Notes: a model not told the origin generated them from the sequence alone. Shown: positions 45,061-54,099, counted from the first letter of the stretch. The stretch: DNA of 64,000 nucleotides from an uncultured Ruminococcus sp. (GCA_900545285.1 UQYK01000002.1:1-64000), one strand, 5' to 3'. Numbers and translations: made by a program.

Positions 45061-46086
45061 TTATTTTTGAATGTCGATGATAACTTTCATGGTGCTTTCG
45101 CGGTTTTCATCAATGTATTCATACGCTTTCAAGTAGTCCTGAAATGCAAAATGCTTGGAAATCAGCGGTTTTAATGTAACCTTTCCCTCATTGACCAATC
45201 GAATTGCCTCCACATAATCTTCATTCCGATACATCATGGAAGTGTTCAGATCTAATTCGTGATCGTTCAGAACCGCAAGGTCGATTTTTGCCATTCCTGC
45301 AAATACAGCAACCAAAATAATGGTGCTGCCCTTTCTTGCATACTGAATTGCCTGTCCCATCGTAACATTATTTCCGGCACAGTCATAAATCACATCTGCC
45401 TTATCCAAACCCAAATTTTCAACCATTGCTTCCCCGAAATTTTTTTCCTTGGTATTGATACAGAAATCAACACCACATTCTTTTGCTTTTTGTAGTCTGA
45501 GATCACTGACATCTGTGATCATCACACTTTCTGCTCCCAGACCTTTTGCAGTTTGTGCAACCAGAATTCCGATCGGGCCTGCTCCCAATACTGCAATTTT
45601 CATGCCTTTGACATCACCGGCACGCTTGACTGCGTGTACCGCAACGGCAAGCGGTTCGATCATTGCACCTTCGTCATAAGACATTTTCTCCGGAAGAACC
45701 GTTACCTTTTTCGCATCCACTGCAAAAAATTCCGATGCCGTTCCAGTTGTCTGAAATCCCATGACCTTTAATTCTTCGCAAAGATTGTACTTGCCATGCC
45801 GGCATGGATAACACTTTCCACATACGACCTGCGGTTGAATCGTGACTTTCTGCCCGATCGAAAAGCCTGTCACGTGCTCGCCCAGTTTCACAATTTCTCC
45901 GGATACTTCATGTCCCTGTGTCACCGGATACTTGGTAAATGGATGTTTCCCATGATACACATGGATATCCGAACCACATACACCGATCTTCATGATCTTG
46001 ATCAAAACCTGATCGGCTGTGATTTCCGGTACTGGTACCTCTCTGAATGTGATTTCCTTCGAATTGGTCATAACCTGCTGTAACAT
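45061..46086 (-). CDS. Zinc-dependent polyol (sorbitol-type) dehydrogenase
   Basis: The 341-residue medium-chain dehydrogenase has the catalytic zinc ligands in GVCGSDIHVYHG and GHEVSGEIV, three cysteines of a structural zinc site in CGKCYPCRHGKYNLC, and the NAD-binding GAGPIGILVAQ. MIEPLAVAVHA is typical of the sorbitol/L-iditol and threonine dehydrogenase group. AAGGAG precedes the ATG. It probably oxidises a sugar alcohol to a ketose for the downstream kinase. Confidence 0.82.
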   Translation of the reverse strand: MLQQVMTNSKEITFREVPVPEITADQVLIKIMKIGVCGSDIHVYHGKHPFTKYPVTQGHEVSGEIVKLGEHVTGFSIGQKVTIQPQVVCGKCYPCRHGKYNLCEELKVMGFQTTGTASEFFAVDAKKVTVLPEKMSYDEGAMIEPLAVAVHAVKRAGDVKGMKIAVLGAGPIGILVAQTAKGLGAESVMITDVSDLRLQKAKECGVDFCINTKEKNFGEAMVENLGLDKADVIYDCAGNNVTMGQAIQYARKGSTIILVAVFAGMAKIDLAVLNDHELDLNTSMMYRNEDYVEAIRLVNEGKVTLKPLISKHFAFQDYLKAYEYIDENRESTMKVIIDIQK

Positions 46087-46136
46087 AACAATCGCTCCTT
46101 TTTCATTTCTGTAGTTTGGCAGTTTCGTTTTATAAT

Positions 46137-46157
46137 CACTTTTATAAAACGTTTTAT
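46137..46157. promoter_or_regulatory. Operator of ROK regulator ahead of the sugar operon
   Basis: CACTTTTATAAAACG and the adjoining TTTTAT form two A+T-rich inverted repeats about 50 bases upstream of the dehydrogenase start. The sequence CACTTTTATAAAA occurs again at 47445, upstream of the ROK gene, so both are probable binding sites of this repressor. Confidence 0.6.
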
Positions 46158-46275
46158 TTAACTGATTACAGTATATAAGATTTCTCTTGGTTTGTCAATC
46201 CCTTTTATGAAAAAAATCACATTTCTACTTTTTCACCGAATCCGCACCAATAGATTTATGCAAAACAAACAAAAA

Positions 46276-46300
46276 AGCCCTGCGTCTTTCACGCAGGGCT
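46276..46300 (-). terminator. Terminator of ROK gene
   Basis: AGCCCTGCGT pairs with ACGCAGGGCT around a five-base loop; on the minus strand it is followed by TTTTTTGTTTG. It separates the regulator gene from the sugar operon. Confidence 0.9.
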
Positions 46301-46318
46301 ATGTGTTCATTCTAATTT

Positions 46319-47419
46319 TCAGAAACTATTTAAATAAGTGTCAAAAAATGTCATTGCCACACCAATGGCAGATGCTTCCCGATCATGGGTACAACATTTC
46401 AAATAAAGTGTATCATCTTCAAACTGATTGTATTGGATCGCTTTGCGACTGAGTTCCGGCAAGTATTGTTTCAAATACCCGCCAATATAACCGCCCAGCA
46501 TGATATCACAATCAAATGCCATTCTCAAATTGGTAATCAGAATTGACAGGTGTTCCAGATAACGATCCCAAACTGCCTGTATCGTTCGATTCCCTTTTTG
46601 AAGCTGTTCAAAAAAGTCCTCCAATGATGCTGCGTGTGCCTGCAATACCGTGGCAGAACAATAGGCATCCGCACAACCTTTTTTCCCGCAATAGCAAGGC
46701 GTTCCATTAGGCTCCAAAATCATATGCCCGAATTCTGCACTTCGATGATGATCTCCTTCTACAATTTTCCCATTGAGATAAATAGCACCGCCAACACTAT
46801 TGCTCAGCGACAGATAGATCATATCCGTGTTGATCTGCTGTATTTCAGAAAACAATGCACTATTTGCATCGTTTTCATAGAACACAGGATACGGAATCCG
46901 TTGAGAAAATGCTTTTAAGCTCATATGATTTTGCTTTAAAACATGAGAACGGATCAGAACAGAATGGGTTTTATCAATGATACCAGGCAAAGAAATCCCG
47001 ACACCAAGAATTTTTTCTTGATCTGCATGATTTTCAAGCAAGAACCGATCAAGCTGATCCGCAACAAACTGATGATAATCCGGTGTGTTTTCAAAACTTT
47101 GTTTGATGCGTTTTTTCGCAAGCATGATTCCGGAAAAATCAATCAGGACATAACTGATGTGATTGGCGGTTATATCAATTCCAACTGCGGTTTGAAATCC
47201 TTCTGCAATGGAGAGCACCGCCGCTTTTCGTCCTCCGGTAGACTCATACTTTCCAGTTTCTGTTACCATTCCCATTTGAATCAATTCTTTTACATTCTGC
47301 AAAACCGTCGGCATACTGAGACCCAGTTTAGATGAGATTTCCTGTTTGGAGGTTTCACTTTTTTTTAGAATGAATTTTGCAATTTTTATTTGATTGAAAT
47401 TGTTTTCTTTTTTATGCAT
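46319..47419 (-). CDS. ROK-family transcriptional repressor
   Basis: The 366-residue protein has an N-terminal winged HTH (ETSKQEISSKLGLSMPTVLQ) and a ROK sugar-binding domain with the zinc motif CYCGKKGCADAYCS and HMILEP upstream. ESTGGRKA links the two domains as in XylR/NagC-type repressors. It is expected to release its operators on binding the imported sugar or its product. Operators lie upstream of its own gene and of the dehydrogenase gene. Confidence 0.88.
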   Translation of the reverse strand: MHKKENNFNQIKIAKFILKKSETSKQEISSKLGLSMPTVLQNVKELIQMGMVTETGKYESTGGRKAAVLSIAEGFQTAVGIDITANHISYVLIDFSGIMLAKKRIKQSFENTPDYHQFVADQLDRFLLENHADQEKILGVGISLPGIIDKTHSVLIRSHVLKQNHMSLKAFSQRIPYPVFYENDANSALFSEIQQINTDMIYLSLSNSVGGAIYLNGKIVEGDHHRSAEFGHMILEPNGTPCYCGKKGCADAYCSATVLQAHAASLEDFFEQLQKGNRTIQAVWDRYLEHLSILITNLRMAFDCDIMLGGYIGGYLKQYLPELSRKAIQYNQFEDDTLYLKCCTHDREASAIGVAMTFFDTYLNSF

Positions 47420-47444
47420 ATAATCACTCCTGCACTTATTTTGG

Positions 47445-47460
47445 CACTTTTATAAAAGTA
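47445..47460. promoter_or_regulatory. Operator upstream of ROK gene
   Basis: CACTTTTATAAAAGTA contains the palindrome CTTTTATAAAAG and lies about 25 bases upstream of the ROK start codon; it shares CACTTTTATAAAA with the site at 46137, suggesting autoregulation. Confidence 0.6.
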
Positions 47461-48045
47461 TACATTATTTTCAGAGAAAAATCAAGCTTCTTTATGAAAA
47501 TTTGTATGGATGACAATTTGATATGTTTGTTTTGCTTTATCGGTATAAGATTGCTTTGAAATTGCCCGTATTTCATATTCTCATATGAAATTTTGTGTAT
47601 GCGATAGATGTATTAATATTCTACGTTTTTGGTTATTTATTTGATTTCCTTTGCAAATTTAAGCTCGTCTGTTTGTCTTAACGATTTAGCTGTAAATAAA
47701 TTATAAATAACGTGGTTTCTTTAGTTGGGTGCGACTGATAATGCCTGATTGGCTTCACAAGTATTTATAAGAATCATCAGATGTTGAAAAACCACGTTTC
47801 AAACTACTAATGAAATTTGTTTTTTCCCCTTGACAAACCACCTCAACCTGCGCTATAATACCAAATAAGGAGCAAGCCACCAGGCACACATTGCCTCCAC
47901 AAGTTGCACAGCTCATTATCAAACGTGCTAACAAAATGATAACGGAGCATCAGCAGCCAAGTACAATACAGAACAAAATGTATAATTGAGATACCACAGC
48001 TCAAATATCCTAAACAAAATTGCTTAACTTAGAGGGCGATTTGAG
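47461..48045 (+). other. Non-coding right end of the guaA element
   Basis: This 585-base stretch has no convincing gene. It holds a promoter-like TTGACA (47830-47835), 18 bases, TATAAT (47854-47859) followed by AAGGAG. A short frame with a TTG start near 47903 or an ATG near 47936 (ending in TGA at about 47989) could encode a peptide of 18 to 32 residues, but start signals are poor. The rest is A+T-rich without repeats that I can name. Confidence 0.4.
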
Positions 48046-48058
48046 GAGTGGGAATAAT
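48046..48058 (+). repeat. Right attachment repeat (attR) of the guaA element
   Basis: GAGTGGGAATAAT, identical to the end of guaA at 33155-33167. Sequence composition changes here from A+T-rich to the more G+C-rich chromosome. Confidence 0.8.
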
Positions 48059-48147
48059 CCGCGCCCCTTCCTTTCAAACCGCGCAATTTCCCATCCCCCT
48101 GTAAACCACAGTTTGCAGGCGGCACAATATATTTTCACAGCAAACAA

Positions 48148-48185
48148 AAGCGTCACGGTACATTTTATTGTACTGTGACGCTTTT
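48148..48185. terminator. Terminator, probably the original guaA terminator
   Basis: AAAGCGTCACGGTACA pairs with TGTACTGTGACGCTTT around a short T-rich loop, followed by TT on the plus strand. Lying 90 bases after the right attachment site, it would have ended the guaA transcript before insertion; it also suits the convergent lipoprotein gene. Confidence 0.75.
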
Positions 48186-48266
48186 TCTACCTGCATCGGT
48201 TTGTGATTCCGTCTGTCGGATCTTTTTGTCTGCTATTTCATTCTGAATATAAGATTTTCGGAAGGA

Positions 48267-50192
48267 TTATGCTTGCAAATCCTCATAATTCACAATTTCT
48301 CCGGACGGGTATTTGACAGCTAATTTCAATTCGCCGCTTGTTTCGTCATAAGCCAAAATATGCTTGTGTTCCACATGATTGTTACACTCCGGGCACGCAA
48401 AAAATAAGCTATTAGGAGTATACAGCAGGTCACCGTCATTATCTAAACTTATATGACCTGAGAAACCAGTATCGTAAGGTTTGTCGTCTTTTACACCATA
48501 CATAAGTTGCCAAGAGATACCAGATCGATAATGTGGAACATAATACCCTTTTCCTGCATATTCCATGTAATTATCTACATAGTCTGTTCCGTCGTAAAGA
48601 AAAAACTCTCGAGATTGATCTTGATATTGAGAATCATTCTCCAATTCAGTTACTTCACCTGATGAAGAGATAAACAAAAGTGCATCAAATATATTATAGC
48701 CATTTGTATCTCCTACTGCATAACCTGCAATAGGTCCACAAATAGCAAAGGCTTCATAAGTACCATTTTTATCATAGTCATGGTATGCCAGCTGCCAGAC
48801 AACAGCCTGCTCATAAAGATGCTCTCCACACCAGTTATTTGCAATGCTGTCCAGCTCTTCCTCTGAAAGCTGTGCAGCAGACGGCGATACAGAAGGCGCC
48901 GTATCGTACAAATAAACAGAAACCGGCAGAATGTCTTCTGTGGTACAGAGAATTGTAATTTTTCCGGTTGTCAGATCAATGATCAGCTGATATTGTCTGC
49001 TTCCGCCGCTTTCTGAAAGAAGAATGATCCAGGTGTTGCCCTGCTTTGTGATATTTCCTTCGTCAAGGGTGTATCCTGCCCAGTTGCTTGCAAGATAGCT
49101 GCGGACAGGTTTCAGCACATCCTCCTGTTTGTAGGAAACAATATTGGTGCCGTGGGAGGTATTTTCCTCCTCTGATTTTTTGTTGAGGGGCAGAATGTGA
49201 AGGACGTCATCCCAGTCGTAATAATAAAGCTCCTCTTCCATCAGCATCAGGAACTTCGCACCCGAAGTGTATTTTCCGGTAACGTTTCCGTTCAGATCGC
49301 AGCTGTACACATTCCGGCCGTTTTCTTCGCTGCCATAATAATACAGCTGGCCGTTCATGTAGTTGATGCAGCGGCTGTATGTGGAATTCAGCTGCTGTAC
49401 ATCAGAACCATCCAGATTCATGGAATACAGATACCGCGTGTCACGTTCTGCAAAGAAAATCTTGTCCTCTGCGATACAAAGGTCAGAGGCGTTGTACTTG
49501 CGGAGAATTCTGGATTCTGTACCGTCCAGCTTCATAGAAAGAATCGCATACTGATCATTTTCATAGTTGACGTAGTAGATCACATCCTTATAAATCGTCA
49601 TGTACCACAAATCTTCGCAGCTTGCCAGGGATTCCAGATCGCTCCCGTCAAGGTTCATCCGATAGATGGTTCTCTTTTCCCCGTCCGTACAGGTAAAATA
49701 AAGTTTTTCCTGGTACAGCGTCAGCTCCTGCACATGCATGTTGCAGAGAACAGTTCTGCTGCCGGAGGACAAATCATAGGCAGTGACGCTGTTATCTGCT
49801 GCGGCATCTGCATAATAGATGGTATTCCCACTCAGATTCAGATAATATCCATAAAACTGCTCTGCAATTACATCGGCTGTGCCGTTTTGCGTCTGGTACA
49901 GCGTCCGGGTATTGGTGTCGCTATAGTAATAGCGTTCCCCGTCTGTACAGCAAATACCGGAGTTGACCAGATTAGAGGCGCCGCTGCTTTGAAATGACAT
50001 TTCTGCTGTTGGTTCTGCGACGGCCTGCTCTTGTTTTGCTGGTTCCGTTGTTGTTTCTACAACGGAAGTTTGTGCGCTTTCTGTCGCATCTGAAGCCCGC
50101 TTATGCTTGACAGACGATTCCTCCTGGTTGCTGCATCCTGCTAATACCGCCATGAGTGCCACTAAAATCGGCACAATTCTCCCTTTTTTCAT
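48267..50192 (-). CDS. Secreted lipoprotein with DUF5050-like propeller repeats
   Basis: The 641-residue protein has a lipoprotein signal (VALMAVLAGCSNQEE, Cys20), a Ser/Thr-rich linker, then repeats of about 40 residues such as LYFTCTDGEKRTIYRMNLDG and IFFAERDTRYLYSMNLDGSD, a DUF5050/beta-propeller pattern. The last third contains WQLAYHDYDKNGTYEAFAI and a CPECNNHVEHKHI segment that could bind metal. The role is unknown; extracytoplasmic sensing or binding is possible. Confidence 0.7.
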   Translation of the reverse strand: MKKGRIVPILVALMAVLAGCSNQEESSVKHKRASDATESAQTSVVETTTEPAKQEQAVAEPTAEMSFQSSGASNLVNSGICCTDGERYYYSDTNTRTLYQTQNGTADVIAEQFYGYYLNLSGNTIYYADAAADNSVTAYDLSSGSRTVLCNMHVQELTLYQEKLYFTCTDGEKRTIYRMNLDGSDLESLASCEDLWYMTIYKDVIYYVNYENDQYAILSMKLDGTESRILRKYNASDLCIAEDKIFFAERDTRYLYSMNLDGSDVQQLNSTYSRCINYMNGQLYYYGSEENGRNVYSCDLNGNVTGKYTSGAKFLMLMEEELYYYDWDDVLHILPLNKKSEEENTSHGTNIVSYKQEDVLKPVRSYLASNWAGYTLDEGNITKQGNTWIILLSESGGSRQYQLIIDLTTGKITILCTTEDILPVSVYLYDTAPSVSPSAAQLSEEELDSIANNWCGEHLYEQAVVWQLAYHDYDKNGTYEAFAICGPIAGYAVGDTNGYNIFDALLFISSSGEVTELENDSQYQDQSREFFLYDGTDYVDNYMEYAGKGYYVPHYRSGISWQLMYGVKDDKPYDTGFSGHISLDNDGDLLYTPNSLFFACPECNNHVEHKHILAYDETSGELKLAVKYPSGEIVNYEDLQA

Positions 50193-50268
50193 AGTGTCTT
50201 TTTTCCTGCTTTCCTTTGCGTATTGTTAGAACCATATTTTCCGCATTACATGCTTTGGTTCCAAACAA

Positions 50269-50297
50269 ATTATACCATATTCGGGCAAAAGAATCAA
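50269..50297 (-). promoter_or_regulatory. Promoter of the lipoprotein gene
   Basis: On the minus strand TTGATT, 17-base spacer, TATAAT, about 75 bases ahead of the ATG. Confidence 0.6.
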
Positions 50298-50725
50298 GAT
50301 CCTTCCATGAAATTTTGCATTAAAAGTGGAATACTGTAAGAAATGTATCTAAGCAACCAATATCCCCGGCCTAGTTGAGAGGTTTTTCAGTTTCCGATAA
50401 GGACACCATTTCTTCGTATTCCCCCCTCTATTATGAGGAATACTCCATTTCTGCCGGAAAGTCCAACGATAAGCAAACCATTCAGTTGGTCTGTCCGGGC
50501 ATTCCCCATTCCGTTCGTGCTGATTGCCATTATCACATGGATTCTGGGCATTGTCATTGACCGCAGAGAAAGCAAAGCCTCTCTGCGGACGTTTTGCTGC
50601 AATCCGGCACGGACAGAAAATGTCTGTGTGAAATTTTCCGGCAGTGTATATTCTTTCCGGTTTTGCAGAAAATAAGTCTGAATCGCAGGAAAAAAACTGC
50701 GAAAAAACAAGGGAGGACTCCATAG
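50298..50725 (+). other. Gap before spoVT with possible decayed membrane gene
   Basis: No intact gene is convincing. A plus-strand frame at 50433-50675 contains a hydrophobic segment (IPFVLIAIITWILGIVIDRR), which could be the end of a decayed membrane protein gene. CCGCAGAGA (50562-50570) pairs with TCTCTGCGG (50580-50588) and is followed by ACGTTTT, a weak terminator. No clear spoVT promoter was found. Confidence 0.3.
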
Positions 50726-51265
50726 ATGAAAGCAACAGGAATTGTCAGACGCATTGATGATCTGGGACGGGTTGTCATTCCGAAAGAAATCCGCCGAACC
50801 ATGCGAATCCGGGAAGGCGATCCCCTGGAAATCTACACCAACAATGACGGAGAGGTCATTTTCAAAAAATATTCCCCCATTGGAGAAATGGGGGAAAGCG
50901 CCGCACAGGTGGCAGAAATCATGCACCGGCTGGCAGGCTGTCCGGTGGCGGTATTCGACCGAGACCACGTGGTTTCTGTTTCCGGCGCAGCCAAAAAGGA
51001 ATGGAACGCGCGCCGGGTTTCGCCGGAGCTGGAAGACCTGATGGAAAATCGGCGGCAGTATTTTGCCGAAGCCGGGCGGCCGGAGTTTCTGCCGGCAGAA
51101 GGCATGGAAAAATCTGCTATGGCCTGCATGCCGATTATCACCGCCGGAGATGTCACCGGAGCAGTGGCGTTTCTGGAAACTGAAAACGGCAGCAAAATCA
51201 ACGACAGCCAGCGCAGTTTGATTCAGGCGGCATCCCAGTTTTTAGGCAAACAGCTGGAGAGCTAG
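50726..51265 (+). CDS. spoVT: Stage V sporulation regulator SpoVT
   Basis: The 179-residue protein begins MKATGIVRRIDDLGRVVIPK, the AbrB-type swapped-hairpin DNA-binding domain of SpoVT, and its C-terminal GAF-like domain ends with SLIQAASQFLGKQLE. SpoVT controls forespore genes under sigma G, so the host probably sporulates or retains sporulation genes. GGGAGGA precedes the ATG. Confidence 0.92.
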   Translation: MKATGIVRRIDDLGRVVIPKEIRRTMRIREGDPLEIYTNNDGEVIFKKYSPIGEMGESAAQVAEIMHRLAGCPVAVFDRDHVVSVSGAAKKEWNARRVSPELEDLMENRRQYFAEAGRPEFLPAEGMEKSAMACMPIITAGDVTGAVAFLETENGSKINDSQRSLIQAASQFLGKQLES

Positions 51266-51300
51266 ACACACATTTTGCAGCCGGCTCCGGACAAGGAAAA

Positions 51301-51330
51301 AGCGGACAGAATATTCTGTCCGCTTTTTTA
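51301..51330. terminator. Terminator between spoVT and dockerin gene
   Basis: AGCGGACAGAAT is followed directly by ATTCTGTCCGCT, a perfect 24-base palindrome, with T-runs on both sides; it serves both convergent genes. Confidence 0.9.
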
Positions 51331-51356
51331 TCTCTTGGTGTTGTACGTACAGACAT

Positions 51357-52004
51357 TTACTGCTGTACATCCTCCGTGAAGGCAGACAAGCCAGTGCCGC
51401 CATTTTCACCGTAATAGTTCACCTTAGCGTTGTCCTTCAGAACAAAGTCATACCGGCCTTCTACATACGGCGTGCCGCGGCCTGCAAAGCAATAGCTATA
51501 TGCGCAAAGCATGTAGTATGCATCTGCAATGGCAATGGTGCCGTCTGCATCCACATCCAGCAGATTCAGCTGAACCGGTGTCAGGCTTAAAACCTGTTCC
51601 ATATTCTCAGGTGTAACACCTGCGCACTGATAAGCATAATAGGAAAGCGCCCAATCTATGCTGGTCAGAGTTACAACCTTCATTTCTTTTTTGGTGTAAT
51701 AATCGGTATACGATTCAGAATAGCCCAGCGGATATACTTCCTTGGCATGCAGCAGATCAGCATCTGTCTGATCGACAGTACCGTCTCCGTTGATATCAGC
51801 CAGTTTCAGTTGTTCTTCTGTCAGTGTGTATGCATCATCTGCCAGATAACGAGAAATCATTGCAGTATCGTGCCCGGTGATGACACCGTCCTGATCAATA
51901 TCCCCTGTTACGGCGGTTCCAGCAGCGCTTACCGGCAGTGCTGCCAGCATTGCACAAGCGATTGTTCCTGCGGAAAGCAGGGATAACATCTTTTTTCCCT
52001 TCAT
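51357..52004 (-). CDS. Secreted protein with N-terminal dockerin
   Basis: The start is ATG 52004, with AAAGGA upstream. The 215-residue protein has a signal peptide ending near SAAGTA, directly followed by a type I dockerin pair: GDIDQDGVITGHDTAMISRY and ADINGDGTVDQTDADLLHAK. A further calcium loop LLDVDADGTIAIADAYYML is in the C-terminal half. The rest matches no enzyme family that I know. An N-terminal dockerin with a third EF-like loop is unusual; it could be a small cellulosome component or protease-inhibitor-like accessory. Confidence 0.75.
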   Translation of the reverse strand: MKGKKMLSLLSAGTIACAMLAALPVSAAGTAVTGDIDQDGVITGHDTAMISRYLADDAYTLTEEQLKLADINGDGTVDQTDADLLHAKEVYPLGYSESYTDYYTKKEMKVVTLTSIDWALSYYAYQCAGVTPENMEQVLSLTPVQLNLLDVDADGTIAIADAYYMLCAYSYCFAGRGTPYVEGRYDFVLKDNAKVNYYGENGGTGLSAFTEDVQQ

Positions 52005-52261
52005 AAATATCAAATCCTTTCTTGTTCTCTCTTGTATATTTGATTGCAATCTTTTTTCTTATTTGGAAAAGAGATACAACCCCCTACACTTATAATATAA
52101 TACTTAATCGTTATTATGTATATATTATTTTATTTATAATATATAAATTTTTTATTATGCTGTGATTGTTTTGATACGCTTCGTTCCAATCTGGCTCAGC
52201 GGATCTCCACCTGCGCCTTTTAACCACACCGCAGATTTCCTGGAACATTCTGCACAATTCC

Positions 52262-52290
52262 TTTACAACGCATAAAAAATATGCTATACT
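52262..52290 (+). promoter_or_regulatory. Promoter of CAP-dockerin gene
   Basis: TTTACA, 17-base spacer, TATACT, about 70 bases upstream of the ATG at 52362. The preceding 52005-52261 gap is A+T-rich leader of the divergent dockerin gene with no other feature. Confidence 0.65.
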
Positions 52291-52361
52291 ATGGAAAAGG
52301 AACACTCGCAAAGCAGAATCCTTCCAAGGATTCTGCCCGTTTTGTGAAAGGGGTTATTCTC

Positions 52362-54026
52362 ATGAATCTGAATCGCTGGAAAGCCAAAATTTTTGCCGCA
52401 GCTGCTGTGCTCACTGCTGCCGTGCTGGTACTCACCGGAAGCATTTCATTCCCGGCCGCCGCGCCGCTGGAAGTTTCTGCAGCTTCCGGTGTGTCCACCA
52501 GTCTGACGGATGCGCAGCTGCAAGCCTACGCAGACCAGGTGGCGGCCATTGTCAACCAGGAGCGGGAAAAGGTGGGGAAAAAGCCACTGTATGTGCTGCC
52601 GCGCCTGAACGGTGCCGCTTCTGTCCGCGCCGAAGAATGCGTGGAATCCTTTTCCCATACGCGCCCGGACGGCTCTTCCTTCAGCAGCATCCTGACCAGC
52701 GGCACCTATGCCGTCAACTGGACAGCCGTCGGTGAAAATATCGCCTGGGGACAGAGAACACCGGCTGCCGTTATGGATGCCTGGATGAATTCCGACGGCC
52801 ATAAAGCCAATATTCTCAGCGAAAAGTATGAGTTCGATTATATCGGCGTTGGTGTGGCAAGAGATTCCAGCGGCGTTTTATACTGGACGCAGGATTTCAT
52901 CCGGTGCAGCGAGTCATTTTCCGATGCCTATCTGCCCACCTACCAGGAAGAAACTACCACAACCACACAAATCACAACGACAACTTCTACCACAACCACC
53001 ACAGAAGCCACCGTTCCTGCAACAACAACCAAAACGGAAGGACCAACAGAAACCTGGCACTGGATTCACCTCAGCAATCTGAACCTGGAAGCCGGCGACA
53101 CGGTAACAGTTCTCTTGTCCGAATCCGGGGAAAATGATGACTTTACGGCGGTCTGGTATCTGGACGATTCCAGCTCGTCTGACGGTTTCTATGAAGGAAC
53201 TTTTTCAGGAGACCAACACTCCTTTTCCATTACCGTCCAGAAATCTGTTGATGACATCGACATTGCGGTGTACAGCATTCCCGATGTATGGTGCAGCACC
53301 TACCTGATCAGCAGACAGCAGCATGAAACAACCACCACACCGACCACGACCACAACCGAAACAACAACAACAACAACTACTACTACTACTACTACCACCA
53401 CAATTCCCATTTCCTCCACAGCTCCGGTTACCACAACAGATCCGGGGCCGAGGCCTACCCTGAAATGTTTCCCCATCGATGATCTGAATGCCAAGGCAGG
53501 CGACACCATCACCATCACGCTCCGGGAAGACGGTTTTTATGACGATATGGATCTTATCTGGTTTTTCAATGACAGCATGACATCAGACGGAGCCGATTAT
53601 GACCTGCAATTTGACGGCGACAGCTACATACTGGAAATCACGCCGGATGAAGATGTAGACAAACTGGAACTGTATGTGAATTCTCTCTGTGATGTTTCTC
53701 TTGTACAATACAGCATCACACATCGCATGCAAACTGCCACTACTGTGACAACGTCCGCCACACAGACCACCATAACGACCCGGACAACTACCACAGAAGC
53801 CACAGAAAGCGCTGGCATTTGCGGCGATATCAACCTGGACGGAAAAGTAAACCTCACGGATGCTGTTCTGCTCAACAAAACCGTAGCCGGAGCTGTCATC
53901 CTCTCCGAACAGGCACAGCGCAATGCAGACTGCTTCCGGGACGGAGAATGCAGCGGTATGGACGCCATTGCATTGATTCAGTTTCTGACGCATATTATTG
54001 ATGCAATTCCGGTAAAGGAAATATAA
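52362..54026 (+). CDS. CAP (SCP) domain protein with dockerin and Thr-rich linkers
   Basis: The start is ATG 52362 after GAAAGGGG. The 554-residue protein has a signal peptide, a CAP/SCP domain (LQAYADQVAAIVNQEREKVG, ESFSHTRPDGSSF, VGENIAWGQ, AWMNSDGHKANIL), then a Thr-rich linker, a module of about 90 residues (LSNLNLEAGDTVTVLLSES), a second Thr linker, a similar module (PIDDLNAKAGDTITITLRED), a third linker and a C-terminal type I dockerin (CGDINLDGKVNLTDAVLLNK, then DCFRDGECSGMDAIALIQF). It is expected to join a cellulosome through a cohesin; what the CAP domain does there is unknown. Confidence 0.9.
   Translation: MNLNRWKAKIFAAAAVLTAAVLVLTGSISFPAAAPLEVSAASGVSTSLTDAQLQAYADQVAAIVNQEREKVGKKPLYVLPRLNGAASVRAEECVESFSHTRPDGSSFSSILTSGTYAVNWTAVGENIAWGQRTPAAVMDAWMNSDGHKANILSEKYEFDYIGVGVARDSSGVLYWTQDFIRCSESFSDAYLPTYQEETTTTTQITTTTSTTTTTEATVPATTTKTEGPTETWHWIHLSNLNLEAGDTVTVLLSESGENDDFTAVWYLDDSSSSDGFYEGTFSGDQHSFSITVQKSVDDIDIAVYSIPDVWCSTYLISRQQHETTTTPTTTTTETTTTTTTTTTTTTTIPISSTAPVTTTDPGPRPTLKCFPIDDLNAKAGDTITITLREDGFYDDMDLIWFFNDSMTSDGADYDLQFDGDSYILEITPDEDVDKLELYVNSLCDVSLVQYSITHRMQTATTVTTSATQTTITTRTTTTEATESAGICGDINLDGKVNLTDAVLLNKTVAGAVILSEQAQRNADCFRDGECSGMDAIALIQFLTHIIDAIPVKEI
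53330..53405 (+). repeat. ACN triplet repeat coding for poly-Thr linker
   Basis: ACA, ACT and ACC codons follow in runs and encode an almost unbroken Thr tract between the two modules of the CAP-dockerin protein. Such tracts are prone to length change. Confidence 0.85.
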
Positions 54027-54099
54027 CACATCCGCACATTCTTTATGAAAATTTGTCCGATTTCCCTGTGAAAGTTTTATTCGAAAGGAGCAGCCAATC

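Larger units (their letters stand above)
33155..48058. mobile_element. Integrative mobilizable element in 3' end of guaA (about 14.9 kb)
   Basis: The 13 bases GAGTGGGAATAAT, which encode the last residues and stop of guaA, recur exactly at 48046-48058. Between them lie Xis, tyrosine integrase, a MobC-like protein, a MobV relaxase, HNH endonuclease and cargo, and the region is visibly richer in A+T than its flanks. The guaA 3' end is a known hot spot for genomic islands (established knowledge). The element lacks transfer genes. Cargo includes a HEPN-like protein, a glycine-zipper protein, a decayed DUF262 gene and a sugar cassette. Confidence 0.82.

Noticed and set aside
53330..53405. Short tandem repeats considered as a CRISPR-like array
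   Set aside because: They are Thr codons inside the linker of a dockerin protein; there are no spacers and no cas genes in the window.
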